64,000 bases of DNA. Origin: Candidatus Eiseniibacteriota bacterium. GTDB lineage: Bacteria > Eisenbacteria > RBG-16-71-46 > CAIMUX01. The first letter of the stretch is position 1. Each line of letters opens with the position of its first letter. Below the pieces are notes generated by a model. That model saw only the letters and a program-made list of their open reading frames with translations, ran no database searches and was not told the origin of the DNA. The translations under genes and the position numbers were made by a program. The stretch lies in NCBI GenBank assembly GCA_020633975.1, contig JACKCR010000002.1, forward strand, positions 62,001 through 126,000, read 5' to 3'. Below are positions 44,759 through 54,637 of the stretch, in pieces.

Positions 44759-47106
44759 TACGCAGCCTTTCGTCCGCGGCCGCCTTCTCGATCCAGTCGC
44801 TCGAGTCCCGTCACGGCACGATGTAGTGCGGACTCGAGGTCGGAGACGCGCACTGGCTTCGGGACGTAGTCGTCCATCCCCGCGGCGAGGCAGGCTTCCC
44901 TGTCGCCGACGAGTGCTCCCGCAGTCATCGCGACGATCCAAGGCCGGCTCGATTGCAACCGCGAGCGGAGTTTGCGGGTCGCTTCGAGTCCGTCCATCTC
45001 CGGCATCTGGACGTCCATGAGAACCACGTCGTGCCGGCCCCGAGCGTAGGCGTCGAGTGCTTCGAGGCCGTTGCCGACGATGTCGATTCGGAAGCCGAGG
45101 TGTTTGAGGACGCGCTCGGCCACCTTCTGATTCACCGGGTTGTCCTCTGCGAGCAGGATGCGCAGCTTGGGGAGGGTCTTCTTGGGAGTGGGGAGCTGCG
45201 GGCTTGCTGCTACTCCTCCCGTCCTACTTCCGCTTCGCGAACACAGCTCTTCGATCGCGAGAAGGAGCGCCTGCGCCCGCACCGGTTTGGTCAGACCTCG
45301 CCAGCGTTGTATCTCGAACGCTCCTGCGGCCATCGTGTGTCCGATGCCGCGCATCTGCACGATGGGAAGCGAGACAGTGCCCGCATCCGTCGTCTTGGCG
45401 AAGGTAGGCGGCGGCCCCTCTCTTCCCGGAAGGTCCACGACGACGATGTCAGGAGGATGGTCACCGACGAGCCGACGCGCTTCTGTCTCCGAGCTGCTCG
45501 ACGTGACTTCGGCACCCGCGCGCTCCAGGACCCGCGTGAGGATGGCGGTGGTCCTTGGGTGCTTCACAACCAAGAGAACGTGACTGCCCTCTAGGGTCGT
45601 TGGGGCTTCGGAGTTTTCGCCAACGCGTACGTCGATTGCGAACGAGAAGGTGGACCCGACACCGGACTCGGTCTCCAGCTCGAGGTCGCCGCCGAGCTTC
45701 TCCGTGAGTCGCTTCGAGATCGCGAGACCCAGCCCGGTGCCTCCGTACTTCCGCGTGGTGGACGCGTCCACCTGGCTGAACGGGCGAAAGAGCCGATGGA
45801 CCCGGTCCTTTGGGATTCCCATGCCCGTATCCCGGACGGAGAAGCGGAGGGTGACTGTACTCTCGGCTCCCGTCTCGTCCAGACGGGCTTCCTCGGCGGA
45901 GCCCCTTTCGGAGTCCGCGGTGGATTCTCGCAGCTCCTGGCCTTGCCTGTCGTCGTGACTCGCGCCACGGCGATGCAGTGCGGATGCCGAGACGGCTCGC
46001 TCCACCCGCGCGACTTCGATCACGACCATTCCGTGTTCCGTGAACTTGACGGCGTTGCCCGCGAGGTTGACCAGGATCTGCCGTAGGCGAGTGACGTCTC
46101 CGACGAGTGTGTCCGGGACGTTGGAGCCGATGTCCGCGAGCAGTTCGATGTCTTTCCCGTCGACCCTCGTCGAGACGAGGTCGAGTGCGTCCTCGACACA
46201 GGAACGGAGCTCGAACGGGCTCTCCTCGAGTTCGAGTTCGCCCGACTCGATCTTGGAGAAGTCCAGGATGTCGTTGATCAGCGAGAGGAGAGTGTCCCCG
46301 CTCATCCGGATGGTCTCGACGTAGTCGCGCGTGTCGCGCTCCAGTGGGTGTTCGAGTAGCAGTCCGGTCAGTCCGATGATCGCGTTCATCGGAGTGCGGA
46401 TCTCGTGGCTCATGTTGGCGAGGAACGTGCTCTTGGAACGGTTCGCGAACTCTGCTTGGATCCGCGCTTGTTCGAGCTGTTTGGTTCTCTCTTCGAGAAG
46501 CACGTTGTCGCGTGAGGCCGACCAGTAGAAGTCGTATTGCTTGCGGGCCTGACCGAACTGGTAGGTGAGGTTGATCAGCAGGAACGTTCCCATGGTCAGG
46601 CTCTCGACCCGCTGGTCCAAGAAGCACCAGAGGGCGGCGGGAGCGAAGAGGAGGGCGATGTAGCGCCGGCATAGCCAGAGATCCGACGAGAGCGCCGTGG
46701 TCGCGCCCGCGATGATCGCCGACATGACCACGACGATCGCGAGCGCCGTCCACTCCCAGGCGTAGAGGGCGAACGTGACCAGAAAGAACAACCCGGCCAC
46801 CGAGGCCATCAGATAGGCGCCAACCCGGAAGATCTGGACTTGTTCAGCGGGAGAGCGGTCGTAGCGAGCTTCGGCCGTATGGGCGATGTAGTGCCGGAGC
46901 GCGGTCAGCAGCACGAGGGCCACGAAGAAGCTGGCGAAGGTCGCCAGATGTTCTCGGGCGTAGGGCGTGCCCAGGGCCATGACGGAGCAGATGAGTACAT
47001 AAGTGTAGAGGCCGCCGACCGACCGCCTGGCGAGTTCTAGCTCGCCGGCTCGCCGGAGCGCTGTCCCTTGATCACCGGGTGAGTGGATGTGGACGGCCTC
47101 GGACAC
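44758..47106 (-). CDS. Membrane-bound hybrid histidine kinase, one degenerate and one intact receiver
   Basis: A 782-residue sensor. Residues 30-185 contain about six membrane helices with no large periplasmic domain, so it senses a membrane or intracellular signal. A coiled segment leads to HisKA with the phospho-accepting H234 in [11 protein letters not shown]. The ATPase domain follows, interrupted by a charged insert of about 45 residues, with N box ([10 protein letters not shown]), DTGMGI and GGTGLGLAI. The first receiver ([19 protein letters not shown]) keeps VVVDLPG but lacks the acidic pair, so is probably not phosphorylated. The last receiver ([14 protein letters not shown]698 in [13 protein letters not shown] at the end) is complete. 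A GTG start follows GGAGA. No response-regulator gene is adjacent. Confidence 0.92.
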   Translation of the reverse strand: MSEAVHIHSPGDQGTALRRAGELELARRSVGGLYTYVLICSVMALGTPYAREHLATFASFFVALVLLTALRHYIAHTAEARYDRSPAEQVQIFRVGAYLMASVAGLFFLVTFALYAWEWTALAIVVVMSAIIAGATTALSSDLWLCRRYIALLFAPAALWCFLDQRVESLTMGTFLLINLTYQFGQARKQYDFYWSASRDNVLLEERTKQLEQARIQAEFANRSKSTFLANMSHEIRTPMNAIIGLTGLLLEHPLERDTRDYVETIRMSGDTLLSLINDILDFSKIESGELELEESPFELRSCVEDALDLVSTRVDGKDIELLADIGSNVPDTLVGDVTRLRQILVNLAGNAVKFTEHGMVVIEVARVERAVSASALHRRGASHDDRQGQELRESTADSERGSAEEARLDETGAESTVTLRFSVRDTGMGIPKDRVHRLFRPFSQVDASTTRKYGGTGLGLAISKRLTEKLGGDLELETESGVGSTFSFAIDVRVGENSEAPTTLEGSHVLLVVKHPRTTAILTRVLERAGAEVTSSSSETEARRLVGDHPPDIVVVDLPGREGPPPTFAKTTDAGTVSLPIVQMRGIGHTMAAGAFEIQRWRGLTKPVRAQALLLAIEELCSRSGSRTGGVAASPQLPTPKKTLPKLRILLAEDNPVNQKVAERVLKHLGFRIDIVGNGLEALDAYARGRHDVVLMDVQMPEMDGLEATRKLRSRLQSSRPWIVAMTAGALVGDREACLAAGMDDYVPKPVRVSDLESALHRAVTGLERLDREGGRGRKAA

Positions 47107-47323
47107 TCGGTCTCCAGGGCTCTCTGATCCGCGAAGTCACACTGCTTCCTACCACTTCCGGGATCGGTGGCCCGAGAGGGCTTCTTGAGGGAGAACCCTC
47201 GGCGGGTGGGGGTTCACACCAACGCGAGGGCTCACGCCTAGCGGTTCTTTCGGCTACCCTCGGCGGTTCCGGCGGGACGAACGAGTCTCCGGCGAGTCCG
47301 GCATCCACTTGGGGAGGAAGGTG

Positions 47324-48685
47324 ATGGACGAGCTTCGGGCCTGGTCAGATGACGAACTCCGCGAGCTGATCGAGCGGGAGGCGACGGACGAACTCGAGTC
47401 TGCCCTCGACGATCTCGGCCCCACCGGTGTGTCCCGTCTCCTGGCCGAGCTGGACGAGGACGAGCGCCAGCATCTCTGGGCGCTCCTTCCTCCGGAGGAG
47501 GCTGCGGACCACCTCGAAGCGATCCCCTGGGCCCAGGCCTCGGATGCGTTCCAAGAACTCCCCCCCGACGTTGCCGCCAAGATCCTCGACGAGTTCCGAA
47601 GCGATGATCAGGCCGACTTCATCAGCGAACTCGACGACGACGAGCGAGAGGCCGTCCTCCGTGAGATGGACTCGGAAGACGCGACCGAGGTTCGGAAGCT
47701 CGCGCTCTACGAGGACGACGTCGCCGGCGGTCTCATGGAGACGGAGTTCCTGGCCTACGACCGGAACCTCACCGTGGCCGAGCTAGTGGCCGACATGCGG
47801 GGCCGGGCCGAGGAATTGGTCCACTACGACGTGCAGTATACCTACGTCACCGAGAACGGCGGCGTGCTCGTCGGCGTCCTCCGCCTGAGGGACCTCGTCG
47901 TGACCCCGTCCCAGCGCCGGCTCGAGTCGATCATGATCGACGCGCCGCTCAAGACCCTCGACACGACCTCGCTCGAGGACCTGGAGCATCTTTTCGACTC
48001 GGTGTCGTTCCTCGCCATTCCGGTCGTGGATGCGAGCGGTCGGATCGTCGGGGTCGTGCGTCGACACGACGTGGAACAGGCGGCGGGGGAGAGGTCCGAA
48101 GGCGACTACCTCAAGTCCCAGGGTATCGTCGGTGGTGAGGAGCTCCGCTCCATGCCGACGTTTCGGCGGGCTCGTCGTCGTCTCTCCTGGCTCACCGTCA
48201 ACATCGGGCTCAACGTGCTCGCGGCGTCGGTCATCGCGGCACACCAGGACACGATTTCAGCTGTCATCGCCCTCGCCGTGTTTCTCCCGATCCTCTCGGA
48301 CATGAGCGGCTGCACCGGCAATCAAGCGGTCGCCGTCAGCATGAGAGAGCTCGCGCTTGGGCTCGCCCGTCCCTCGGACGCGTTTCGCGTATGGCGTCAG
48401 GAACTCTCGGTCGGCGCGATCAACGGACTCGTCCTGGGCGGGCTTCTCTGCGGAGCGGCCTACATCTGGAAGGGGAACGTGTGGCTCGGCTTGGTCGTCG
48501 GACTCGCGATGCTCCTCAACACGCTCATCGCGGTGTCGATCGGCGGTGTCGTGCCGCTGGTCCTCAAGAAGCTCAAGTTCGATCCCGCGCTAGCGTCCGG
48601 TCCGATCCTCACGACCGTGACGGACATGTGCGGCTTCTTCCTCATGCTGACGCTGGCTGGGGCAGTGCTCGGTCGACTCGGCTGA
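47324..48685 (+). CDS. mgtE: Magnesium transporter MgtE
   Basis: A full-length 453-residue MgtE. The N-terminal acidic superhelical domain (about 1-125) is followed by two CBS domains (about 130-250) that sense cytosolic magnesium. Five membrane helices follow, including SDMSGCTGNQAVAVSMRELALG, the conserved ion-path motif, and TVTDMCGFFLMLTLAG. It is a channel-like importer of magnesium gated by the cytosolic domains. The ATG is chosen because GGAGG lies six bases upstream; a TTG 15 nt earlier is inside that site. The 217-nt region shared with the divergent histidine kinase has a GAGGG-AGAA-CCCTC hairpin. I see no convincing M-box. Confidence 0.95.
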   Translation: MDELRAWSDDELRELIEREATDELESALDDLGPTGVSRLLAELDEDERQHLWALLPPEEAADHLEAIPWAQASDAFQELPPDVAAKILDEFRSDDQADFISELDDDEREAVLREMDSEDATEVRKLALYEDDVAGGLMETEFLAYDRNLTVAELVADMRGRAEELVHYDVQYTYVTENGGVLVGVLRLRDLVVTPSQRRLESIMIDAPLKTLDTTSLEDLEHLFDSVSFLAIPVVDASGRIVGVVRRHDVEQAAGERSEGDYLKSQGIVGGEELRSMPTFRRARRRLSWLTVNIGLNVLAASVIAAHQDTISAVIALAVFLPILSDMSGCTGNQAVAVSMRELALGLARPSDAFRVWRQELSVGAINGLVLGGLLCGAAYIWKGNVWLGLVVGLAMLLNTLIAVSIGGVVPLVLKKLKFDPALASGPILTTVTDMCGFFLMLTLAGAVLGRLG

Positions 48686-48801
48686 CGCTCGGCTGGAGCG
48701 CCGCGATGGACCGCGTGCACGTCGTCGACCAACGAGGAGGTCCGAGGAGAGATCCGACACCGGGGCCAAGGTGCGCGGCCGCGCGAACAGAGAGAGGTTA
48801 A

Positions 48802-48888
<87 letters not shown>

Positions 48889-48932
48889 AAGTGGTCCGCT
48901 CGGATCTGGGCTGAGCCGAGCCGGAAGTGAGG

Positions 48933-48961
48933 AGAGTAGGATCCTCGGGCCGGGTTGTCAA
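48933..48961 (-). promoter_or_regulatory. Sigma70 promoter of tRNA-Leu
   Basis: On the minus strand TTGACA and TACTCT are separated by exactly 17 nt, with the tRNA 5' end about 45 nt past the -10 box. A perfect -35 box is rare in this GC-rich window. Confidence 0.75.
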
Positions 48962-49095
48962 CGGGTGAGGAACCGACGGCACGAGAGCGGGTTCTCCGAT
49001 TGCCCCTCGTGCGGACGGCCGGTACCCTTCCGCGTGCCCGCCGAGAGCCGTTGGTGTCGCTCCGGGGCAAGGACGCCGCGGCGAGAGAGTTCCGG

Positions 49096-49593
49096 ATGGC
49101 CAACAAGCAACAAAAGAAGACCGATCCCCAGAAGAACGCGGACCGTCGCGTCCTGGTCTCCAATCGCAAGGCCAGACACGACTACGAGATCCTCGACACG
49201 ATCGAGGCGGGCATCGAGCTGGTCGGAACCGAGGTCAAGAGCATCCGGGACGGGAAGGTCAACCTCGGGGACTCCTACGCGGCCATCGAGCAAGGGCAGG
49301 CCTGGCTCATCAGCATGCACGTGAGCCCCTTCCCTCAGGCGAATCAGTTCAACCACGAGCCGCTCCGGAAGCGGAGGCTCCTCCTCCACCGTCGTCAGAT
49401 CGACAAGCTCGAGCAGCGGGTGCAGGAGAAGGGGTTCACGCTCATCCCCCTTGCGGTGACTCTGGTGAAGAACCGGGTGAAGATCGACATCGGGGTCTGC
49501 CGGGGAAAGAAGCTCTACGACAAGCGAGAGTCGACCAAGGAACGGGACGCGCGGCGCGAGATGGACCGCGCTCGACGGGAGGCTCAGCGTTGA
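49096..49593 (+). CDS. smpB: SsrA-binding protein SmpB
   Basis: A 165-residue SmpB, the partner that delivers tmRNA to stalled ribosomes. VLVSNRKARHDYEILDTIEAG is the signature N-terminus. GTEVKSIRDGKVNLGDSYA, HVSPFPQANQFNHEPLRKR and KLLLHRRQI-like segments of the oligonucleotide-binding barrel are all present. The basic C-terminal tail (RGKKLYDKRESTKERDARRE) enters the mRNA channel. The ATG is chosen because homology begins there; the frame remains open for 47 further unlikely codons. It overlaps the next gene by 4 nt. The tmRNA itself lies about 9.3 kb downstream. Confidence 0.96.
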   Translation: MANKQQKKTDPQKNADRRVLVSNRKARHDYEILDTIEAGIELVGTEVKSIRDGKVNLGDSYAAIEQGQAWLISMHVSPFPQANQFNHEPLRKRRLLLHRRQIDKLEQRVQEKGFTLIPLAVTLVKNRVKIDIGVCRGKKLYDKRESTKERDARREMDRARREAQR

Positions 49594-51272
49594 CCCTTGG
49601 ACTGCGTCGACTGGGCGCGCTCGGTGCCCTCATCGCCCTGCTGTGTGCGTGCGTTCTGCTACTGCCCACGGTGACACGCTCGGAGGATGACGCTTCGATC
49701 TCCACCGGGGAGACGTCTTCTTCGAGCGGGAACGCGGACGCGTCCCCGGCGGCGGACGGTGCAGACGTCACTGAGTCCGGGCGTGCCCGCGGCCCGGTGG
49801 CCGACATCCCGAGCGCAGTGCGAGACCTACCGGACTCGATCGAGGTCCGTTTCGGGGACGGGCGTTCCGAGCTCTTTCTGCCCGTACACAAGCGCTCCGA
49901 CGGCGCGTTTCTCAGGGTCGGCGACATGGGACGGATCTGCGGACACGGGTTCGTCTGGGATCCCGACACATACCGAGGGAAGATCGAAGCGGACACCGCG
50001 AGTGTCTCCTTCCTCCTCGACTCGCCGATCTACTGGACGGAGAGCACGTTCGTGCAGCTCCCCGAGCGCGTCGTCTACGAAGACAATCAGCTCTACCTGC
50101 CGATCTCGCTGCTCAGCGAGGTGATCGCTCCTGCCTACGGGGAGCGGATGGTGTGGAATGCGAAACGGGGACAGCTCTCCGTCGCGGCACCGCGCCCGTG
50201 GCTCGAGGACATCGACTTCGATCGGAGCGGGCAGACCTTCGACATCTCGATCCGGCCGCTTCCCGAAGGAGATTACCGCCTTCGTTGGGATCCTCTCGGC
50301 GAGCTCGTCGTCGAAATCCGCGGACTCCACCTGCCGCCGGGACAGACTCAGCCGAACTTCCGCGATCGTGACATCCGCCGCGTGCGGCTCGAACCGCGTC
50401 CCGGTGGAATGGCCGTGCGAATCTCGGTCGACAGCGGTTGGGTGGGCGCGCAGATCGAGGAGCGGGACCGCGAGCTTCGGGTCGGGATGACTCGCGTGCT
50501 CCGCGACGTGCAGCGCGGGGAAGCGTCTCTCCTCACGTCCTTCCATCCGCCGTCGATCGGAGATCGCTCTTGGGGGGCGCGGGTGGTGATCGAAGTGTCG
50601 CCCGTGGGATCCGGTGGCTCGGAGGAGAACCGGTATCTCGAGAACCTCGCCTCCGAGCTCGCGAATCAACTGGAGGAGACCTACCGCCACCAGGTCGTCT
50701 TCATTCCCGACCGCCGCGGAGCCGGACGTACGCGGGGTCCGTCTGGGACGCCAGAGATGCCCGCAGTTCCGGACGCGGACCTCTGGATCGGGCTCCGGAT
50801 GGAACGGTACGGCTCCAAGGACGTCGAAGATTTCCTCCTCGTCGTTCCCGGGCAACCGCCGCGCTACGAAACCGTGGGCGCGCAAGTCGCGGGAGCGGGA
50901 ACCCCGATCGCGTCAACGGGAGGCGAACAAGTCCTCGCCCCGCCATTGCCCGGTGGACGGCGCCAGGAGGCGGCCTACCGGATGATTCCCTGGGGACAGG
51001 CTCCTCGCCTCGACCAGGACGAGAGTCAGCAGCTCGCGGACGCGATGGCCACCCAGCTCCGGGCCGACCTCCAGTTCCGTCCCGTACGCACGATGGCGCG
51101 TTCCGCACGGATCTTCCGCGGACTATCCATGCCGTCGGTGTTGATCTACCCGACCACGAGCGCAGACGACGCCGGAATCCGAGCTCTTTCCGCGAGTGAC
51201 CAAGTCACGCTCGTCGGCGGTTCCCTCGCGAGTGGGATCGACGAGTTCCTTCGCCGTCAGGAGACGAGATGA
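49590..51272 (+). CDS. Exported amidase_3-like protein without zinc ligands, with AMIN-like domains
   Basis: A 560-residue exported protein. The N-terminal signal anchor (LGALIALLCACVLLL) and a Ser/Asp-rich linker precede a copper-amine-oxidase-N-like domain (about 85-200, SIEVRFGDGRSELFLPV). An AMIN-like beta-domain follows (about 210-300). The C-terminal 230 residues have the layout of N-acetylmuramoyl-L-alanine amidase (RVVIEVSPVGSGGSEE, then LENLASELANQLEETYRHQVVFIP, then DADLWIGLRMERYGS). The usual DPGHGG and SIHxN zinc ligands are missing, so it is probably a dead enzyme that binds or regulates cell-wall material. It starts within the smpB stop (ATGA-type overlap) and overlaps the GerMN gene by 4 nt. 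Confidence 0.75.
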   Translation: MTLGLRRLGALGALIALLCACVLLLPTVTRSEDDASISTGETSSSSGNADASPAADGADVTESGRARGPVADIPSAVRDLPDSIEVRFGDGRSELFLPVHKRSDGAFLRVGDMGRICGHGFVWDPDTYRGKIEADTASVSFLLDSPIYWTESTFVQLPERVVYEDNQLYLPISLLSEVIAPAYGERMVWNAKRGQLSVAAPRPWLEDIDFDRSGQTFDISIRPLPEGDYRLRWDPLGELVVEIRGLHLPPGQTQPNFRDRDIRRVRLEPRPGGMAVRISVDSGWVGAQIEERDRELRVGMTRVLRDVQRGEASLLTSFHPPSIGDRSWGARVVIEVSPVGSGGSEENRYLENLASELANQLEETYRHQVVFIPDRRGAGRTRGPSGTPEMPAVPDADLWIGLRMERYGSKDVEDFLLVVPGQPPRYETVGAQVAGAGTPIASTGGEQVLAPPLPGGRRQEAAYRMIPWGQAPRLDQDESQQLADAMATQLRADLQFRPVRTMARSARIFRGLSMPSVLIYPTTSADDAGIRALSASDQVTLVGGSLASGIDEFLRRQETR

Positions 51273-51907
51273 GTCTTGGCCGAGGAAAGCCGAAGAAGAC
51301 GAAGGACGGCGAGGCTTCTGCGAAGAAAGGCGGCTTCCACTGGAAGCGTTGGGCCTTCTTCTTCGCCTTTGTGATCATCGCCGGAGGTGCGATCTGGTTC
51401 GACCAACACCGCGTCGAACCTCAGATCGCCGAGATCCCGCGCGCGTTCGATACCGCCCCGGCCACAGACCGATCCGACTTCGTCACGCTCTACTTCGGAG
51501 ACACCGAGCAAGTCGGCCTCCGTCCCGAGCTACGTACGATCGGAGCCGGGGAGTCGCTGGAGGCTCGCATGCAAGCGTGCGTGCGCGAACTCGCGGCCGG
51601 ATCACTCGAGGGCGGGCTCGCGGTCCTTCCGCCCCAGACGCGGCTCCGCGGCGCGTTCCTCGATACGTGGGGTGTCGCCTATCTCGACTTCACCCGTGAC
51701 ATCCTCGGCCGCCGCGCTCCCGATGACGGCGAAGAGTGGCTCGTCGTAGCTGCGATCGTCCGCACCATGTGCGACAACTTCTCCGAAGTCCGAGCCGTGC
51801 GCCTACTCATCGACGGTGAGATGGTCGTGAGCTTGGGTGGCTACATGGACCTCGAAGAGCCGCTTCGTGCCGAGGAGTTCCAGGACGCCGTGAGCGCACG
51901 GTCGTGA
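51269..51907 (+). CDS. GerMN-domain membrane protein
   Basis: A 212-residue protein with a basic N-terminus, one membrane helix (WAFFFAFVIIAGGAIWF, about 30-47) and a GerMN (sporulation/spore-germination) domain outside. Matching stretches are VTLYFGDTEQVGLRPELRTIG, AGSLEGGLAVLPPQTRLRGAFL, and VAYLDFTRDIL with IVRTMCDNFSEVRAVRLLIDG. In non-spore-formers such proteins accompany cell-wall amidases, as here. It overlaps both the amidase-like gene and murI by four bases (ATGA and GTGA), indicating coupled translation in a wall-synthesis operon. Confidence 0.87.
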   Translation: MSLGRGKPKKTKDGEASAKKGGFHWKRWAFFFAFVIIAGGAIWFDQHRVEPQIAEIPRAFDTAPATDRSDFVTLYFGDTEQVGLRPELRTIGAGESLEARMQACVRELAAGSLEGGLAVLPPQTRLRGAFLDTWGVAYLDFTRDILGRRAPDDGEEWLVVAAIVRTMCDNFSEVRAVRLLIDGEMVVSLGGYMDLEEPLRAEEFQDAVSARS

Positions 51908-52773
51908 GCGGCGACCGAGATTCAGCCGGCCCCCGGACCCGCGGCGCAGCCGCGCCGATCGGCGTCTTCGACTCGGGCATCGGCGGACTCACCGTCGTCC
52001 GCCAACTTCTCGCGAGCCTCCCGGGCGAGGATGTCCTCTACTTCGGAGACACCGCCCGCGTCCCCTACGGAATCAAGTCCAAGGAGACCGTGACGCGCTT
52101 TTCACGGGAGAACACGCAGTTTCTGGTGAGGCGCGGGATAAAGATGCTCGTCGTGGCCTGCAACTCGGCGAGTGCGATGGCGCTCGAGTCCCTCCGTCGC
52201 GAGTTCGAGCTTCCGATCCTGGGGGTGATCCATCCAGGAGCGACGGCGGCCGTGCGAGCGACTCGCTCAGGAAAGGTCGGCGTGATCGGCACCCAGGCCA
52301 CGGTCGGCTCGCGCGCCTACGATCGCGCCATTGCGGAGCTCGATCCTCGCGTCGAGGTCTACTCGAGGCCATGCCCGCTCTTCGTCCCTTTGGCAGAGGA
52401 AGGTTGGATCCAAGGAGAGGTGCCGGAACGTGTCGCGGCTGAGTATCTAGCGCCGCTCCTCTCTGCCGGAATCGACACACTGATCCTCGGCTGCACGCAC
52501 TACCCGCTGCTCGAAGCGACGATCCAGAAGGTCGCGGGCGACGGAGTCACCCTGATCGACACCGCCGTGGAAACCGTCCGCGAGGTCACGGAGCTTCTCC
52601 AGACCGAGCAGCTCGAACACCCTGCCGGTACGTCTCCGCGCGAGGTTCGTCGCGAGTACTTCGTCAGCGACGTCCCTGCCGAGTTCCGCAAGGTCGGGGA
52701 GCGGTTCCTCGGCAGAGAACTGGAGTCCCTGGTTTGGGTGGACCAGGACGACCTTCCCTGGTACGAACGCTAG
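51904..52773 (+). CDS. murI: Glutamate racemase MurI
   Basis: A full-length 289-residue MurI that makes D-glutamate for peptidoglycan. IGVFDSGIGGLTVVRQL, LYFGDTARVPYG and the two catalytic cysteines in VACNSASA and LGCTHYPLL are all present. EMEK-like substrate-binding surroundings (GVIHPGATAAV, GTQATVGS) are intact. The first 15 residues form a short Ala/Pro/Arg-rich extension. The GTG start overlaps the GerMN stop by four bases. RNase PH and RdgB genes follow on the same strand, a common order in many bacteria. Confidence 0.95.
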   Translation: MSGDRDSAGPRTRGAAAPIGVFDSGIGGLTVVRQLLASLPGEDVLYFGDTARVPYGIKSKETVTRFSRENTQFLVRRGIKMLVVACNSASAMALESLRREFELPILGVIHPGATAAVRATRSGKVGVIGTQATVGSRAYDRAIAELDPRVEVYSRPCPLFVPLAEEGWIQGEVPERVAAEYLAPLLSAGIDTLILGCTHYPLLEATIQKVAGDGVTLIDTAVETVREVTELLQTEQLEHPAGTSPREVRREYFVSDVPAEFRKVGERFLGRELESLVWVDQDDLPWYER

Positions 52774-52869
52774 AGAACACCGTGGCGCGGACACAGGGGC
52801 CGATCGCGGCCTCGTAGAGTGGCGTTGAAGCGAGTGGCCATCGGGGCTTCGCAGAGGGGACCGAAACGC

Positions 52870-53619
52870 ATGGGCGAACGAATCGACGGCCGAATCGATG
52901 GAAGAGGGAGTGGAGCGCTGCGCAAGGTGCGTCTCTACCGGTCGGTGCTCCGTCATCCGCAAGGATCCGCACTCATCGAGATGGGGCATACCGTCGTGCT
53001 CGTCAGCGCGACGATCGAGGAGCAGATTCCACCGTGGCTGCGCGGACAGGGGAAGGGTTGGGTCACCGCTGAGTACGACATGCTCCCCGGTTCCGTCTCG
53101 GGAAGGTCCCAGCGCGGCAAGCCGAGTGGACGCTCCCAGGAGATCCAGCGGCTGATCGGACGAGCGCTCCGTGCGTCGATCGATCTCGCAAAGCTGGGCG
53201 AGCGCCGGATCGTCGTCGACTGTGACGTCTTGGACGCAGATGGCGGAACCCGCACCGCGTCGATCACGGCTGGGTACGTCGCCCTCCGGGAGGCCGTCCG
53301 CACCCTCCTCGAGTCGGGCGCGATCGCAGAAGATCCGATGACGACGAGCATCTCGGCTGTCTCGGTCGGGATGGTGGACGGCGAGATCCTCCTGGACCTC
53401 TGCTACGAGGAAGATTCTCGTGCCGACGTCGACATGAACGTCGTGGCCACCGGAGCGGGAGATCTCGTCGAGGTGCAAGGAACGGGCGAGGGGAACACCT
53501 TTTCCTTGAAGGACAGCCAGTCCATGTTGAAACTGGCCCTCCGAGGGATGGACCGGCTTCGCCGAGCCCAGGAGCGTTGCTTGGAGAGTCCTGCCGCCGG
53601 TCCGCGTCGACTGATCTAG
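52870..53619 (+). CDS. rph: Ribonuclease PH
   Basis: A 249-residue RNase PH, the phosphorolytic 3'-exonuclease that trims tRNA precursors. Diagnostic stretches are GRGSGALRKVRLYRSVLRHPQGS near the start, AEYDMLPGSVSGRSQRGKPSG, IQRLIGRALRASIDL, VDCDVLDADGGTRTASITAGYVAL and DLCYEEDSRADVDMNVV. The ATG at 52870, after GAGGGGA, is chosen; an upstream GTG would add 17 residues. It follows murI by about 100 nt and precedes rdgB, with which it is very often paired. Confidence 0.95.
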   Translation: MGERIDGRIDGRGSGALRKVRLYRSVLRHPQGSALIEMGHTVVLVSATIEEQIPPWLRGQGKGWVTAEYDMLPGSVSGRSQRGKPSGRSQEIQRLIGRALRASIDLAKLGERRIVVDCDVLDADGGTRTASITAGYVALREAVRTLLESGAIAEDPMTTSISAVSVGMVDGEILLDLCYEEDSRADVDMNVVATGAGDLVEVQGTGEGNTFSLKDSQSMLKLALRGMDRLRRAQERCLESPAAGPRRLI

Positions 53620-53723
53620 AAGACGATCTGGACGATCGCAGCACGGCCCGATTGCCTGTCGACCTCCGACGCGGGATCGGCGCCTCAGGAATCAGGTGCG
53701 CTACGAACTCGAGGAGTGACCCC

Positions 53724-54329
53724 ATGATCGAGCTCATCCTCGCGACGCAGAACCGAGACAAGGTGAAGGAACTCGCCCACGCGCTCGAGGACCTCGAAGT
53801 CCGCGTCCTGAGCTACGACGACGTGGGGGGATGGCCGGAGATCGAAGAGACCGGCGAGACGCTCGAGGAGAACGCGCGGCTCAAGGCGCGCGTCGTGTCG
53901 GAACGGTTTGGGAAGCCCACCCTGGCCGACGACACCGGACTCGAAGTCGACGCACTCCACGGCGCGCCCGGCGTCTACAGCGCACGGTTCGCCGGGCCCG
54001 AAGCGACCTATGCCGACAACGTCGCCAAACTCCTGAAGGAGCTGGACGGAGTTCCGAAGGAGAAACGCACTGCGCGATTCCGCTGTGCCATCGCGCTCGT
54101 GGACCCAGAGAAGGGAACACGGGTGGTGGAAGGCGCCGTGGCCGGACGGATCACGACGAAGCCGAGAGGCGCCGGCGGATTCGGCTATGATCCGGTCTTC
54201 CTCTGCACGGAGTCCGGCCGCACCTTTGCCGAGATGACGACTGCAGAGAAGCGCGGAGTGAGCCACCGCGGACGTGCGCTCGACGCCGCCCGTGAACTCC
54301 TCCAGCAGTGGTACCTCCACAACCACTAG
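53724..54329 (+). CDS. rdgB: RdgB/HAM1 XTP/dITP pyrophosphatase
   Basis: A 201-residue house-cleaning nucleotidase that hydrolyses non-canonical purine triphosphates. LATQNRDKVKEL (substrate loop), ETGETLEENARLKAR, LADDTGLEVDALHGAPGVYSARFAG (catalytic Asp) and GFGYDPVF with SHRGRALDA cover the whole family signature. AGGAG precedes the ATG by seven bases. It closes the murI-rph-rdgB run. Confidence 0.95.
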   Translation: MIELILATQNRDKVKELAHALEDLEVRVLSYDDVGGWPEIEETGETLEENARLKARVVSERFGKPTLADDTGLEVDALHGAPGVYSARFAGPEATYADNVAKLLKELDGVPKEKRTARFRCAIALVDPEKGTRVVEGAVAGRITTKPRGAGGFGYDPVFLCTESGRTFAEMTTAEKRGVSHRGRALDAARELLQQWYLHNH

Positions 54330-54397
54330 TTGGCCGGGCGTAGGGACGACGGGCCCTGAGCGGCCCCCTGGGTTCGAGCAAACGTCGAGGTCGTCAT

Positions 54398-54637
54398 ATG
54401 GGAGTTCCCCCCGAAGGGTTCAGCTACCGCATCACATCGGATGGCGACGTCCACGTCTCGCATCACGGACGCGTCGTCACGCGTCTGCGGGGGAAGAGTG
54501 CCGAGAAAGTTCGCCGCCAGCTCGATCAAGCCGCTGGTGCCGAGAACGAAGAGCTGAGGATTCAGCACGTTCTCGCCCGGATCACCGGCCAGTACAAGCA
54601 CGGCAACGAGCGCGAGCGGAAGACCAAGCGCGGCTAG
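54398..54637 (+). CDS. Conserved small protein of unknown function
   Basis: A 79-residue basic protein: beta-hairpin (FSYRITSDGDVHVSHHGRVVTRLRG), a helix (SAEKVRRQLDQAAGAENEELRI), and a C-terminus ITGQYKHGNERERK. The 'ITGxxKxGNER' ending recurs in small conserved bacterial proteins I recall from other phyla, but I know no function. The start lacks a strong ribosome-binding site; it follows rdgB by 68 nt. Similarity makes it likely real despite its size. Confidence 0.65.
   Translation: MGVPPEGFSYRITSDGDVHVSHHGRVVTRLRGKSAEKVRRQLDQAAGAENEELRIQHVLARITGQYKHGNERERKTKRG

Noticed and set aside
47107-47323. An M-box magnesium riboswitch in front of mgtE
   Set aside because: Only a short GAGGG hairpin is visible and the M-box consensus was not recognisable by eye.
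48955-49095. A 47-residue N-terminal extension of SmpB
   Set aside because: SmpB homology starts near the internal ATG at 49096, and the extra residues are Arg-rich and unlike any SmpB.
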